Positions 30,514 to 42,621 of a stretch of 64,000 nucleotides of DNA are shown here, piece after piece. Both the position numbers and the translations under genes were made by a program. Positions within the stretch are counted from its first letter, which is position 1; the number at the start of each line of letters is the position of its first letter. The DNA lies in assembly GCF_000219625.1 (NCBI RefSeq), contig NC_018218.1, positions 5,084,001 to 5,148,000 on the forward strand, in the 5' to 3' direction. The DNA comes from Zymoseptoria tritici IPO323 (lineage: Eukaryota > Ascomycota > Dothideomycetes > Mycosphaerellales > Mycosphaerellaceae). The notes beneath the pieces were generated by a model. It searched no databases. It was not told where the DNA came from and saw only the letters and a list, made by a program, of their open reading frames with translations.

Positions 30514-33500
30514 TCAGAACTCATCTCCGGTCAAGTCCTCAAAGATCTCGATCGCCAATTGTTCCTTCAGCTTTTTCGCCCTCGAACCTCCTCCGGCACC
30601 ATTCTGCGAGGCGCGGCCAGATATCCGTTTGATCGGAGACTTCAGACCATTCCGATGCGCCTTGCTCGGAGTCTTGCCACCGCCATTCTTGACTGGACTG
30701 TTCGCCTTACTTCCACCCTTGGCCTTCACGATCTTTGACATGCCAGGCGTACGATTCGCCGCACTTGAAGACGGCGCCAGCACCTCCCTCCTCACCTTCC
30801 CCTCCTCCTCCACCAATCCCGCCTGCACCACATCCAGCTCTCCATATCCAAGCACATCCTCCCTCCCCAAATCCACACCCCATCCCTTACCCCAACAAGT
30901 CTCCACCAACCCCCTCACCACCTCTCCACCATTTCCCTTCCCAAGCGTGCCCTTACTCCCAACCATAACGACTTTCCCTCTCCCCCTCGTAACCGCCACA
31001 TTCACTCTCCTCCAATCGCGCAGCAGCTCCCCGACTTCGCCCTTCTCATTACTTCGCACCCAACTGATGATCACGACATCTTTGTCTCTGCCTTGGAAGC
31101 GGTCTGCGGAGTCGACTTCCACTTCGGAGGGGATGGCGGCTGCGGAGAAGATGTGCCGGATCAGAGCGAGTTGCGAGCGGTAGAGGGTTATGATGCCGAT
31201 TGATGTGGGTGGTACGCCTTGTGAGAGCAGGGATGTGGTGAGGGTGAGGAGGAGGTGGGCTTCGAGCGGGTTGGTCAGGTTAGAGGATGGAGCGGAGAGG
31301 ACTTCTCGGGCCATGGAACCTAGACTGTCGGTGTTGGCGAAGAGGACTCTTGTATCAGGGTGCGTTGCGCGTTTGAGCCAGGAGGTCGATAGCAGGGTTT
31401 CGTCAGGATTGGGGATCTGCAAGACGTGCTTGGCGACATGTTCATTGCCGCAGGACAGTCGGCCGGAATAGATGAGCGTATTGGACAAGCTCATGATGTC
31501 CTCGCACATACGATACTGTCTAGCCAGCGCAGCAACAGCATTTGGATGATTTTCCGTCAGTAGGCGGAAGAGCGAGACATCCAGTCCTCCTTTCAGCGCG
31601 TGCTGATTCTGCACTAGAGGCGGGAGCTGGTAGTGGTCGCCGACCAAGACAAACTTCCTGGCATGTAGGAGTGGTCCAAGGATCGTCGGCAGAGTGATTT
31701 GAGACGCCTCGTCCACGATGCAAACATCGAATTTTCGACGGTGGAACAATGCATGGTTGGTGCCCATACACGTCGTGGCGACGATGCGTGTCAAAATGTA
31801 CGCCTCTTCAATCTCGTCCATTGACTTCCTCGGTGTCGAAGCGAGCCGGCAAAATTCTTGGACTTGTGGGTTGATCTTCGCAGGAACACCAAGTCGCAAA
31901 ATCGAGTCCTTTGGAGCAATATCCCGGATCTTGAGCAAGATGTTGTCGACCGCTGTATGCGTGAAACTGGTCAGGAGTATACTCTTCCCTTCGGCCAGCA
32001 ACGCGCGTATAATGTGTGCGATGGTGGTCGTCTTGCCGGTTCCAGGCATGCCGAGGATGAGAGCGTAATCCTGGGCGGAGAGGACTTTGAAGACAGCAGC
32101 ACGTTGGTCATCGTTCATCTCGCCGAGCTGAGTCGGCTGAAAAGTCTGGGTTGGTACGACTGGGGTGAATGTCGGGGTCGTGTTGAAGACCATCAGATCT
32201 CGGAGTTTGGTCGGCAAGGGATCCGAGCTCATCAGTGTGACCAGATTGTTCCGGACGTTCGCAAGGCCGTTGGAGAACTCGTCTTTGTCAAGGCGGTAGA
32301 GGAGTTCATCCGCTTCCTCACTGTCGCTCTTCTCGGAGCCACTCCCACCAACAGTCATCGTCCCACGGAAGACCTGATTGTGTTCCTCGTCAAATCCACT
32401 GAGCCTCTCCCTCGCCCGACCGAGCCTTCGATCAACAGCAACCATGACCTCATCCCTGGTCAAAGCAACCACATACCCATTCGCCAACGCCCACTGTCCC
32501 TTCTCTGAAGAAACCACAATAGGCTCGCCCAGCGTAATCTGGCTTCCCTCAGCAAAGCTCTTCTTCCCCTTCCCACTCCACCCCTTTCCTCTCTTCAACA
32601 CATATCGATATCGATTGATTCTGCCCGCTCCACTGCCCTCCACTCCGCCTACTTCCTCTTCCGTCAAGTCCTGCTTGAGCACCATTCCGCCAAAACATCT
32701 TCCCCTCGCCTCTCGCTCCTCGGATCCAAGCGTCCATAATTCTTTTCTCCAACGCGCTTGATCGCCTTCCTCGAACGTCAGAAGGCGTTCCCACTTCTTG
32801 AACCAAGTCTTTAACACTCCCGATTTTCCATCTTTCTCTGCCGCTTGACCAACGAGATGACCAACGGCCTCTTTCCATATGAGGGAGTGATCCTTCCGCT
32901 TATCCTCAATCATGCCCGCACTGTCCGCCGTGCCATTCTCCGCGAGTGCGTGGAAGGTGAAACAAGCCTCTTGCGCATAACAGCGTCCGCACTTGAAGGG
33001 GTTCTTCAACACAGCCGGTAGGCCGGAGTCCTCGATGTCTCGCACTTCTGTCTCGATAGTGCCATCTGCCTCCTCAGGTTTCGCAGGATGTCTCGCGCTG
33101 AAGATCTCACCGGCGACACGATTCCTCTGCTGCACCATCTGCCTGATTTCCCTTATCGGCGGCTTGATTCTCCCCATTGTTGAGCTCTCGAGATAGTACA
33201 ACACTCCCGCTTCGACAGGAACATCGTATCGATCCGCAAGCAGCAGCGTATACAGCGCTGTTTGCGCTTGATGTGCAGCGCTCTGCGTTGTTTTGCCAGT
33301 TTTGACCTCGAAGGGGTAGACATGGTGAGCGCCAGTAGCTGAGGTTGTTTGCACAGTGGCGTCGATGTTGCCTTTGAGGCCGTAGAGAGGAGAGTGAATG
33401 TGCTCTTCAATGGCGATTAGTTTGCTAACGGACAATTGTGCTTTCTCGCCGTGGCGGTCGTCCACGAGGGCTGAGGGTCCAGGAAAAGGTCTCACGAAGA

Positions 33501-35925
33501 CGCCCGCCCATGCGCCGAGCTCGGCCATCTTGGCGGAGACTTCTTCGATCGCCATGTTAGTGTCTTGCATGCCGAGCTCCCAAAGGCCTTCGACGTTGGA
33601 TTCGACTGTCGTCCGGACAAGGTTGTCGAGGAAACCTTTGTCCCACTGGTTGGCGGACAGGGCTTGCTGAAAGATCTCGTGAAGAATTTTGCCGTAGACC
33701 ATCGCTTTGTTGCCTTCGGACGTGGCTTTAATGCGATCTTGCAGCACGGCTTTGCGAACGCAGTCGAAAGAGTCGGCGATGGTGGTGGCGGAGAGGAGGT
33801 GATCCGGGTGGACTATGAGCATGGGTGAGCTATCAGCATCGGAGATGGTGAGTTGGCCGGGTGGGGAAGACGACGGCAAGTCGGTCGATATGGTCTTCAG
33901 GGGTGCGATGTGGACGATCGTGCCTGGAGAAATGGGGGTGCCAGCCCAGCTGTCCCGGAGAGTGATGGCTGTGGTCTTTTTCGTAAATTCGTGATCGGCA
34001 ATAAGGATCTTTTCTTCACGACGGAGGCCTCTGTCGTTGGTGTACTCGCCTTCGACGACGCGCTTCACGACATATCGTTGAAGTTGAGGGGCGTTGTTGA
34101 CAAACTGACTATACGTTTGCGAGTGACTCTTAGCGTACTTTCGCGGACTGAGGTACTCCCTGGGACTCCGCTTTCGTGGCGATATCTACATTCATGATGA
34201 TAAGCTACATACTCGTGATGTCGGGACTATTCGTGGGAACGTTGACTGACCCTCTTCATGGCCTGCGTGGCGCTGAACTCTGCCCGGACGAAGGAGTCCT
34301 CATCAAGACCATCGTCGCCGAACTCGTCCTCGTCGTTGATGATCATCGTCCGTTGCGCGTCATGCCCCGCTGTAGTGTCGCGTTTTGATGCCACAGGGAT
34401 TGAGCCGGTGTACTCGGGAATTTCATAAAGTGATCGTTGATGCAAGGGCTGCTGCGAGAGAAGCTCATCCAAATCGTCGGCTGTCAGGTCGAAAGCATCA
34501 TCGAACTCGTCGACTTCTACACCGATCGGTAGTGACTTAGGTGGCGCCACAACTTGCGGCACTTTGGGTAAGCTCGGCGGTCTGGTGATCGTCGGTCGTT
34601 TGAAAGCTGGCAGAGGTGCTTTGCTTTGCAAATGCAATCGCGTGGAAGACGGATGAAGCGGGTCTCCCATCATTCCGGATGGCTCTGCGCTGACACCTCC
34701 TGACTGCGTCATTCGCATGAGTGGGATGTATGGCTTCTGTCGCGATTCCTGGACTCGAGGCTGGATGGTCGACTGTCTGGGAGGGAGACTTGTGCGGTTG
34801 GCTGGCTGCTGCGCTTGTACAGAGGGGCTCTCAACTGCGGTGACTTCTGCGTTCTGTACTCCGAGTCCCGATGCCGTACTTGAACTCGAAGGAGCTTCCA
34901 CGATCGGAACGTCTGGAGTCGTGTTCTGCTCCTTCTCTTGCTCCAGTCGTTGAGAAGCAAGCGATTCCTGTATCCTCTGCACCATCGTCGCAACCTTGCT
35001 CTTCCCACCAGATTCCACCGCTGTCTGATCCTGCCAAACATTGATGCTGGCTCGTCCATTCGTGCACCTCTTCTTGTTCTTGCTGCTTGGCCAGTCATTG
35101 CCCGTGCTCACCCATCTTCGCAATCCACCGCCTTTAACAGGTGTCTCGATCGGTCGAGGCGAGCCTTGGAACAGGAGACTGCTGATCTCGGGTAGCTTCA
35201 GCAATCCATCTCCGCTCTGCTTTCCATTGGCATATCTTTGCCACAGATCTGCCGCTGGGTCTGCCGCCGGTGTCTTCATCGCCGACATGCCTGACTTGTC
35301 CAGAAAGGTGGTCGCACCCGATTGAGATCCCGTGTCCGGACATGAAGGGGACGAGCTCTTGGCACGTTTCCTCTTCCTTCGACGGTTCGGCGTGAGCAAG
35401 TCAGACGAGCTGTTCGGTATCCAGCCAATCTGCTCTTCGGGCGATTTGTACACTGGTTCGGTGACTGTCGGCTTATCGCAGTCACCGATCAGGTCCTCGA
35501 GTGGAAGTCTGGTGCCGGGCGTGCACGGGAATGTGTTGGCATGCGGGAGTTGTGGCGTGTTGTTGGTGTGGGAGTCGGTGTCTCGTGAATGATGTGATGA
35601 AGCAGCGGATTGCACGCCGCTCAGTCGGCCTCGATCGGTTTCCAGCCCTCCGCTTCCATCTCTTGCAGTCGTGGTCGTGGTCTCGCCGGTGAATTGGAAA
35701 GCCTTCAGTTTCGACTTCGCCTGCGCAGTAGCGGGAATCGGTGGTTTCGGAGGAGCGACATTGGTGGGCGCTTCACTCAGCGCAGGTCTGTTGTAGTTTT
35801 GGCGATTCCATTGGCCGTGTTTTGGCTGTGTATCGTCGTCAGTATGCTCCTTCTGAAGATGTCTCATGATGTCCCACCTTGCTCTTGACGTCCGAGTCAA
35901 AGAAGCCCTTGGTCCGGGCCGCCAT
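30514..35925 (-). CDS. DNA2: DNA replication helicase/nuclease Dna2
   Basis: Three exons: 35878-35925, 34251-35825 and 30514-34185, introns of 52 and 65 nt, giving 1,764 aa. The N-terminal 540 residues are disordered. The nuclease domain follows, with the Fe-S Cys in SFDCVRKAVLQ near 683 and CGRCYAQEAC near 941, and the RecB-like core between them. The SF1 helicase has Walker A GMPGTGKTT near 1254, VDEASQ (Walker B) near 1368 and DRFQGRDKDVVIISW (motif V/VI region) nearer the end. Dna2 trims long Okazaki flaps and resects double-strand breaks. The second intron is supported because it restores SPRK..SQFVNNAPQLQRYVV in phase. Longer than yeast Dna2 (about 1,520 aa), mostly in the N-terminus. 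Confidence 0.93.
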
Positions 35926-36564
35926 TGTGTCGTGATAATGAGGTATATTGTGATCCGCGTCTCATGTCGGGCAAGTCGTCAACATGAAGGCCAAGCAAAA
36001 GGAAAGGAAACAATGGCGGCGTGGTGGTCGTCAAGGTGAAGTGGATCGTCAAAGTCTGTTTTGGTGGACGACGCGCGCGCCTTCCTTCTTAAGACGCGAC
36101 GACTGGGTGCCTCAGGCATCACTACTAGCGTACTCGAAAGACACCTTGACACCTCAATCGGCTTCAACCTCGCCTCTTCAACATGCCCATCCCTCGGCCA
36201 TCCATTGGGACCTCTACACAGACCTTGAGCATTATTTGCAGCTATGAACACAAGGGCAAGGCCGCTCGACATCTTGAAGACCATCTCATCCCGATCCGCG
36301 CTACCTGAAGCTCCGGTTGCGAGGCATACCAAAACATCTGCGCCTCCATTCATTCTGCATTGCGACGGCATTCTAACACAGTTCATGAGCCGCTCGCGGG
36401 ATTATGTGAGAGCTGGAAAGAATAGAGCTCATGCTTGAGCACATCACAACAGGTCCAAAGAATTGAATCGCCCCATCTTGGAAATCGAATAAAGCAAACG
36501 AGAGAGTGGTACGTTAACATTACATCGGTCTTCCTTATTGTGACAGAAATGTCCGCGCACTCTC
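35926..36564. other. Intergenic region between DNA2 and the HELSHA array
   Basis: Contains the DNA2 upstream region and the 3' flank of the first array gene. No gene is recognised. Confidence 0.5.
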
Positions 36565-37857
36565 CTACTCCGCATCAGTCATCTCAGCATCTTCTGACTC
36601 ACCCGTTCTGACATCTCCGAGATCACCCATTTCGACATCTCCCATCCCATCACTGTCCGTCTCGGCCGTTCCATCACTATCCGACTCGTACATCGCTTCC
36701 AGCTCAAGCTCCAACCCCTTCCGTACGAGCAAATCGTTGCGCCTTCTCTCGTAGCCCTCGAGCTCCATCTTTCTCTCTAGTTTCTCCTCCTCTTCCTTCG
36801 TTAGCGCTCTACTCACGAACTTGCACAAAACCCCAATACTCTTGTCTGGCCACAACGCATCGGAGCGTCCTACCACCAAGGTCTTTGTCCAGAAGCTGTC
36901 CTCGAACATACGCTCCCAGTAACTGGGCTCCACCTTCCAGCGAATAGTCCATTCCCTCGTCAAGCTCTCTGCTGAGCCTCGCGTCAAAAGCATGTAGCCG
37001 AGATCCCTGTATTGTCTTATGGTCCCAACGTCCGGCCATTCCTGCAATACCATCTCGGCATTCAACTTCCGCTCATAAGACCCGAACAGCCGTCCACCGA
37101 ATACTCGGCTCTGGACTTCAAACCCGTCTTCGCTCGTGCTAGCGTCTGGTCCGAGGAACATTGCGTCGTCTTTTGATCCCTTTAGCCAGGGCACCACGGC
37201 GTTGCGAATCGCATGCGACAATTCATGCAGCCAAAGGAATGCCAGATTGAACGAATGCCTCTTATGATCCTCGATCCTGTCGGATTGAAAAGCATCCTCG
37301 ACCATCTGTATCATGCCCGGCGTGGTTGTGATGATGGACCCGTACCCCAGCAATCCCGCATCGAGTAGCGGGCGATTGCACTGCTTCAGGGTCCATCCCA
37401 AGGTTTTGTCCGTGGCGTCTTTATCCACAACCCATGTGACCTGAGATCCCATTCGGCCTAGGAACGTCCACGTGCAATCCTCTTGCTCTTTACTGAGATC
37501 GAGAAGCGGCTCCGGATATAGCCAGATGGAAGGCTTCGAGGCATCATCTCGTGGCGTGAGTTCAGGCTCGCGGTGCATAAGGGTGTGAAAGATCGGTAAA
37601 GCGTATGAGACAAAGCGAAAGTACAACCAGATCGCATCGGCAATGGAAGGACTGTTTCCCTCGAGAAATGACGGTAAGATGCGCTGCATCGGGTGTGCTT
37701 TGGTCACATCGCGGGGATGAATAGTTCGAAACTGGGTCGGCATGTTGGGAAGAGGGGCCTGAAACCGCATGGCGCGCTGGTTGGACCGAATTTGGGCGTA
37801 CAACTTGCTCACTGCGCGAGCATCGCTGGCAACGATAGCAGTCTGTTCGTGCGCCAT
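36565..37857 (-). CDS. HELSHA array, copy 1: putative zincin-type metalloprotease-like protein
   Basis: 430 aa, intronless, start at the ATG at 37857. It shares the family core: ALPIFHTLMHREPEL near 86, WLYPEPLLDLSKEQE near 112, LLGYGSIITTT near 169, WLHELSHA (HExxH at 211-215), TSEDGFEVQSRVFGG from 241, LQEWPD, LTREWTIRWKVEPSYWERMF. HExxH followed about 28-32 residues later by conserved Glu would fit a gluzincin active site; proteolytic activity is inferred only. The C-terminus is very acidic (SDSDGTAETDSDG..) and resembles the tail of copy 3. The longer ORF to 37998 crosses a GTAAGT..TTACAG segment that probably is a leader intron. No signal peptide is visible. Confidence 0.8.
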   Translation of the reverse strand: MAHEQTAIVASDARAVSKLYAQIRSNQRAMRFQAPLPNMPTQFRTIHPRDVTKAHPMQRILPSFLEGNSPSIADAIWLYFRFVSYALPIFHTLMHREPELTPRDDASKPSIWLYPEPLLDLSKEQEDCTWTFLGRMGSQVTWVVDKDATDKTLGWTLKQCNRPLLDAGLLGYGSIITTTPGMIQMVEDAFQSDRIEDHKRHSFNLAFLWLHELSHAIRNAVVPWLKGSKDDAMFLGPDASTSEDGFEVQSRVFGGRLFGSYERKLNAEMVLQEWPDVGTIRQYRDLGYMLLTRGSAESLTREWTIRWKVEPSYWERMFEDSFWTKTLVVGRSDALWPDKSIGVLCKFVSRALTKEEEEKLERKMELEGYERRRNDLLVRKGLELELEAMYESDSDGTAETDSDGMGDVEMGDLGDVRTGESEDAEMTDAE

Positions 37858-38701
37858 TTCCAGATGGCAAAGGTGTTGTCTGTAAGTGTGTGATTGCTGA
37901 GTATTGTTCGGGTTGTTTGGAGAGGACAGCTCAGTGACGGGATTTGCGAGCCTCAAGTACTCCAAGTCCGACTTACGGTTGACGAACATCTCAGACATAT
38001 GTCTATTTCCATCGCCAGCTCTGTCTTCAGCTCTGTCTCGTAGGACTACGGCATCTCAAGCAACGAGTCACTCCGACGAGTCCAAGGAGCATTGAGACAT
38101 TTCAGTCATGGAGGTAAGACTGAAGCTGCATCGCTCCAATACAGGATAGTGCTGTTTTAGTATGATAATGAAGCATTGTTCTTACTACTCAGGACAGAAC
38201 AGATCAGATGTCTCGGAGCTCATTGATGTGGTCTCAGTCATCTCGCCTGCAGGTGTGTGCATTCTAAGTAGTAATTCAGAGGGAGTGGAAACAGTAGGGT
38301 AATCGTTGAGAGAGCTCGTCGGCCGTCTATGCGCGAACCTTGTTGTGTGCTTCTGATTCGCATTAATATGCTACCTACGTTCAGTCTGCTTGCTACCGTA
38401 GTCCACTCCAGTCGTTCGCTGGAATGTGGCCTAGCATTTGCTCGCTTACATAAGCACCAGCGACAATCCATGGATGCCTTTCCTCACCTCAGACGACCCT
38501 TCTCCTTGACTTCCAAGGTTTACTTCCATCAACATCCTATCACCGCACGCCTGCTCCTCCAAGACGTCGTGGCCATTCATCGAGATCTTGATCAGATCTT
38601 ACTCGTCGCGTTCAATCTATGGACGCAAGTCGTGCGATGGGGCGACCATAAGACCTGATAAAATGTAAGAAGAAATTCATGTTATACCGTGGCTATAACG
38701 C
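37858..38701. other. Upstream region of array copy 1, duplicated in copy 3
   Basis: Segment 37951-38105 is homologous to 42209-42343 upstream of copy 3; both contain CTCAAGTACTCCAAGTCC at a similar distance from the ATG. Weaker similarity extends to about 38250. No separate gene seen. Confidence 0.6.
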
Positions 38702-39973
38702 TCAACGCTGACTCTGTTGCTTTGATGTCTCAGCTGACTTGCTCTTGTCTGCCATATTCCTCTCGCTTTGGGTGAACGTCTCGATCTCGCCCACAGCCGA
38801 CCCTTGCTTCACCCACAGGTGTTCCCTCACTTCCGCATAATCCATGGATTGCATCTCGGAAGCTATAGCCTCCTCCTCGGCCAACGTCGTGTCTTTGAAC
38901 ACAGCCGTAACGCCAGCATCCCTTTTGGCATGTAACGCTGCAAGATTGCCCGCGATCCCCTCCTGAAGCCAGAACTCTTCCTCGAACATACGCTCCCAGA
39001 AGTCACTCTCGACCTTCCACAGCACGTTCCATTCCTTTGTCAATGCTCTCGACGAACCTCTCGTCTCGATCAGGTCGCCCATCTCCCGGTGGTAAGCCAA
39101 AGTCTGACTATCTGGCCACTCCTCCAAGCAGACTCCTCCCGCCCATGGGACTACGTCTCTCTGAAGCGACATGATCCCACCAAAGATTCTCTGCTCGACC
39201 TCGAAGCCCACCTCAGATGTTGGCGCATCTGTACCGAGAAAAACGTGTTGCGGCGTGTCGGGTTCCGCAGGAAGTACGGCGTGCACCACTGCGTGCGACA
39301 TTTCGTGCAGCCACAAAATCGCCAATTGGGACGAGTGCCACTTTTCGCCTGCTGCATCATTGCCTGAGCGGGCGGCATCCTCGACCGCTCGGACCATTTT
39401 TACCGAAGTCGTGATCGTAGCCCCATGACCCATCAATCCACAGCGCAGCAGCGGACGGGTGCGCTGGATCGTGGCCATCCCTTCGTCCGACTCATTAAGA
39501 CCCTTCCCTGCGTTTGGCTCACTGACGACCCAGTCTACAGCTTCTCCGATCTGTCGCATGTAATGCCAGGTCGATTCTTTCTGCTCTTTGATCAAAGTTA
39601 GGAGCGGCTCCGGATAGATCCACATCCTCGGGTCCGAGGCTCTCTTGCGCGGAAGCAGCTTAGGTACGGTGTGGATGAGGCAGTGGAAGATTGGTAGCGC
39701 ATGGTCCAGAAGATGGGCGTAAAGCTGAGTCGCAGGCAGAAGGAACTTGCTGAAGCCCGCAGAGTTTGAGGGTTGCAGCAGCTTCGCTGGGAGAGAGGTC
39801 GCCGTGCGGCGAGGATGTCTTGCGCGGAATGCCGTCGGTCTGTTGGCATGATTCGTGTTCTCGATGGTGGAGCGGTCTGGGCGGTTCTCATTTGCGCGGA
39901 CCTGGTCGGCGATGGACTGTTGTATGAGAGCATCGCTGGCAACGTGCGCTTTTATCTTCTTGGTCCGCGCCAT
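38702..39973 (-). CDS. HELSHA array, copy 2
   Basis: 423 aa, intronless, start at the ATG at 39973. Motif order as in copy 1: ALPIFHCLIHTVPKLLPRK near 92, MWIYPEPLLTLIKEQKE, LMGHGATITTS near 180, WLHEMSHAVVHAVLP (HEMSH at 223-227), TSEVGFEVEQRIFGG from 252, LEEWPD, RGSSRALTKEWNVLWKVE and FWERMFEEEFW. This is the only copy with Met in place of Leu inside the motif. The C-terminal tail is short and polar. The 5' flank is related to that of copy 4. No signal peptide; likely intracellular. Confidence 0.8.
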   Translation of the reverse strand: MARTKKIKAHVASDALIQQSIADQVRANENRPDRSTIENTNHANRPTAFRARHPRRTATSLPAKLLQPSNSAGFSKFLLPATQLYAHLLDHALPIFHCLIHTVPKLLPRKRASDPRMWIYPEPLLTLIKEQKESTWHYMRQIGEAVDWVVSEPNAGKGLNESDEGMATIQRTRPLLRCGLMGHGATITTSVKMVRAVEDAARSGNDAAGEKWHSSQLAILWLHEMSHAVVHAVLPAEPDTPQHVFLGTDAPTSEVGFEVEQRIFGGIMSLQRDVVPWAGGVCLEEWPDSQTLAYHREMGDLIETRGSSRALTKEWNVLWKVESDFWERMFEEEFWLQEGIAGNLAALHAKRDAGVTAVFKDTTLAEEEAIASEMQSMDYAEVREHLWVKQGSAVGEIETFTQSERNMADKSKSAETSKQQSQR

Positions 39974-40800
39974 TCTTGATTGCTAACAGAGATGTTCGCC
40001 AGCAGATGGTCGGTGGACGAATCAGGAAAGATGCAGAACACTGAGCGCAGAAGGTTGCGACGATTCACGGACCAGGCAGAGCGCGGTCCGTGTTGAGCTA
40101 GCCAGTGAATTGCTTCACGTCTCGTCACGCAACACTCCCAAGAATTTCCCGGTCGCGAGGCTCATACGACCTCATTAGCCGGAGCGAGCATAACGGACCG
40201 CACCAAGGGACGAAGACCCTAGCTTGACAAGGGCATTGTCGTGCTTTACGAAGGCCGGAATTCTGAATAGTGCAGAACTTCGGCGATTATCTCTGGCTGT
40301 GCGAATTGGGCGTCGTTGAGCGCATGCATATGGATGAGAAGCCGAAAAGGGTTGTATAGGTACAGTCTGCGTGGCAATGGCATCCCGAAAATAGACATTG
40401 TTCTCACTTCTCAGAGCTGAGCGGATCGATCGTCTTTCAGATGGTTGAGACATGTCTCGATAGCGTCGGCTGGTGTGTATACGATACTTGAGGGATGCAA
40501 GCTGTGGAGCGGTCAAGGAGGAGATCGATTGAACGTCCCAGCGCGGGCATTTATGGTGCGACTTGCGTTTGCTGCCTGTCTCTGATCTGCTTGCTCTACT
40601 GACATGGCATTGAACAGAAACTTGAAGAATAGACGATTGGATTGATAAGGATGATAGCTTTGAGACGAAAGCATCATTACGAGAACCATTCTGTCGTGCT
40701 CAATCGAGGCCACCGATCAGACCCAGGAGACATGGTCACGACACATGCGAGTGTTGGACTTTTCGTTTGCTCCGGGCTGTATCAATGCTAACTAAGATTG
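39974..40800. other. Upstream region of array copy 2
   Basis: Segment 40192-40255 matches 44014-44123 upstream of copy 4 (shared words GGACCGCACCAAGG / GGATCGCACCAGG and GACAAGGGCATTGTCGTGCT / GACAAAGGCATTGTCCTGCT). The rest shows no gene. Confidence 0.55.
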
Positions 40801-42129
40801 CTAGCGCCGGGAAATCTCGATCTCCTCCATCTTCTCGACCATGTCGCCCATCCCGATCACCTCATCGCCACGAACGCCCACATCTCCGTCCCCACCCATC
40901 ACCTCTTCACGGTCCGATTCGTACGTCCCATCACTGTCTGTCTGATCAAAATCTTCCATCTCGGCCGCCAGACTATCCGTCAACACCAGATTGTGTTCGC
41001 GTAGCGTACACTTCCTGATCCGCATCTCAATACCGACGTCGATCCTTTCCTGGACGGACAACTCCCTGTCCCCGATCACACTCAAAACTCCGAAGCTTCT
41101 GTCCGGCCACAGCTGGAAGGCTGCCAATTCTCCCGCCTTCGACTGCTCCCAAAAGACATCATCGAACATCACCTCCCAGAAGCTCGGGCTGACCGCCCAC
41201 AGTATACTCCATTCACTCGTCAGCCCGTCCGCTGACCCTCTAGTTTCGCACCCCCATCCTACTCGCTGATACTCCTTCACCGCCTGACAGTCCGGCCATT
41301 CCCTGAGCCACACCCCCGAAAGGGTCGGATCCTTCAGACGGACGAAGCTGCCACCAAAGATTCTTGCCTCCAGCTCCATCCCGATCTCGGTCGTACTTGA
41401 TCCAGGATCAAGAAAGGCTTCCTGCCAATTCATCCCTGGAAGTACCGCATTAATCACGGCGTGTGAAAGCTCATGCAGCCATACAATCGCCAATCGAAAC
41501 GAATGCCACTTCTGGGCCGCGGAATCGCCATCCTCTTTGCTGTCCTCGATATCCAGGATCATACCGGAGTCCGTCTTGATCTTCGATGCGCACCCGAGTA
41601 GGCCCAGGCCGTCGTGCACTAGCGGGAGGTGGTCTTGAATCCGCGTCGAACCTTCGACTGCGTGGCTGAAGCCATCCTTGCCTCTTTGTCCATAGGCCCA
41701 GGTTAGATGTCTCCCGATCCGTGCTAGGAAGGTCCACGTGTGGCCCTTCTGCTCCTGTGTCAACTGCCGGAGCGGTGCTGGGAATTCCCAAATTCTCGTC
41801 TGCGAGCTATCTGTCCGTGGAAGAACTACAGGTTTACGAAGCAGAAGTGTATGGAATATCGGCAATGCATGACCGACCAAGCGTTTATACAACAAAACCG
41901 CGGGCTCAATCGAAGGAATATTTCCGCCAGGGAAACGTGGTTCTATATCCTGCTGCGGGTTTGACGTGGATCCACCGCGGAGATCCTTGCGGCGGGACCG
42001 AGAGGGTGTCCGGGTGACAGCGAGGCGGTCTTGCCGTTCCATGGCGGCGTGATTGGCACGAATCTGGGCGTACAACTCATTCGCATCGTGGGCATCGCTG
42101 TCAGCGATATCGGTCGCTCTGCGCGGCAT
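40801..42129 (-). CDS. HELSHA array, copy 3
   Basis: 442 aa, intronless, start at the ATG at 42129. Contains HALPIFHTLLLRKPVVLPR near 87, IWEFPAPLRQLTQEQKG, WLHELSHAVINAVLPG (HELSH at 219-223), TTEIGMELEARIFGG near 246, LREWPD, RGSADGLTSEWSILWAV and FWEVMFDDVFW. The PEPL motif seen in other copies is PAPL here, and GFE reads GME. The acidic tail (QTDSDGTYESDREE) matches copy 1. Upstream of the ATG is a CATACTTACAG segment shared with copy 1, probably a leader intron acceptor. Confidence 0.8.
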   Translation of the reverse strand: MPRRATDIADSDAHDANELYAQIRANHAAMERQDRLAVTRTPSRSRRKDLRGGSTSNPQQDIEPRFPGGNIPSIEPAVLLYKRLVGHALPIFHTLLLRKPVVLPRTDSSQTRIWEFPAPLRQLTQEQKGHTWTFLARIGRHLTWAYGQRGKDGFSHAVEGSTRIQDHLPLVHDGLGLLGCASKIKTDSGMILDIEDSKEDGDSAAQKWHSFRLAIVWLHELSHAVINAVLPGMNWQEAFLDPGSSTTEIGMELEARIFGGSFVRLKDPTLSGVWLREWPDCQAVKEYQRVGWGCETRGSADGLTSEWSILWAVSPSFWEVMFDDVFWEQSKAGELAAFQLWPDRSFGVLSVIGDRELSVQERIDVGIEMRIRKCTLREHNLVLTDSLAAEMEDFDQTDSDGTYESDREEVMGGDGDVGVRGDEVIGMGDMVEKMEEIEISRR

Positions 42130-42621
42130 GTTATGATGACAATGGCGGGATTTCTGTAAGTATGTGGTCTGAATTATGTCTGCAGAGTCCATTGACAGAT
42201 CTTACAGAGCTCAAGTACTCCAAGTCCTCCCATCTGCGATCCACAAATGTCCTAGACACACATCTATTTCGATCTTCAGCTCTGCCTCTGGAGTCTACGA
42301 CATCTCACTCCGTCCGATTCCAAGGGGGGCTAAGACATTGCAGCCACGAAGACGAGACTAAAGAGACACAAGTCCGACGCAGAAACTGCCGGTTGTTTTA
42401 CTCACTTTCCGGAGCTGAGCAAGCCTGATGTCTCGAATCTCACTGTATCATGGTCACAGAAGCCAAGCCAACGAATTGGTTGGCAAGAACCATACTGATC
42501 TGATCCATGCTGAGGTATCGGACCTGAAAAGACATGAATAAGTTTTCAAGGGGTTCCATTGTGACTGTTTGCCTCTGCTGATAATAAGTGCTTACATGCC
42601 TGCTCCTGGACTCAGAGATTG
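42130..42621. other. Upstream region of array copy 3
   Basis: Segment 42209-42343 duplicates the upstream region of copy 1. A second patch (42428-42465, TGATGTCTCGAATCTCACTG) resembles 38198-38235. No gene seen. Confidence 0.55.
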
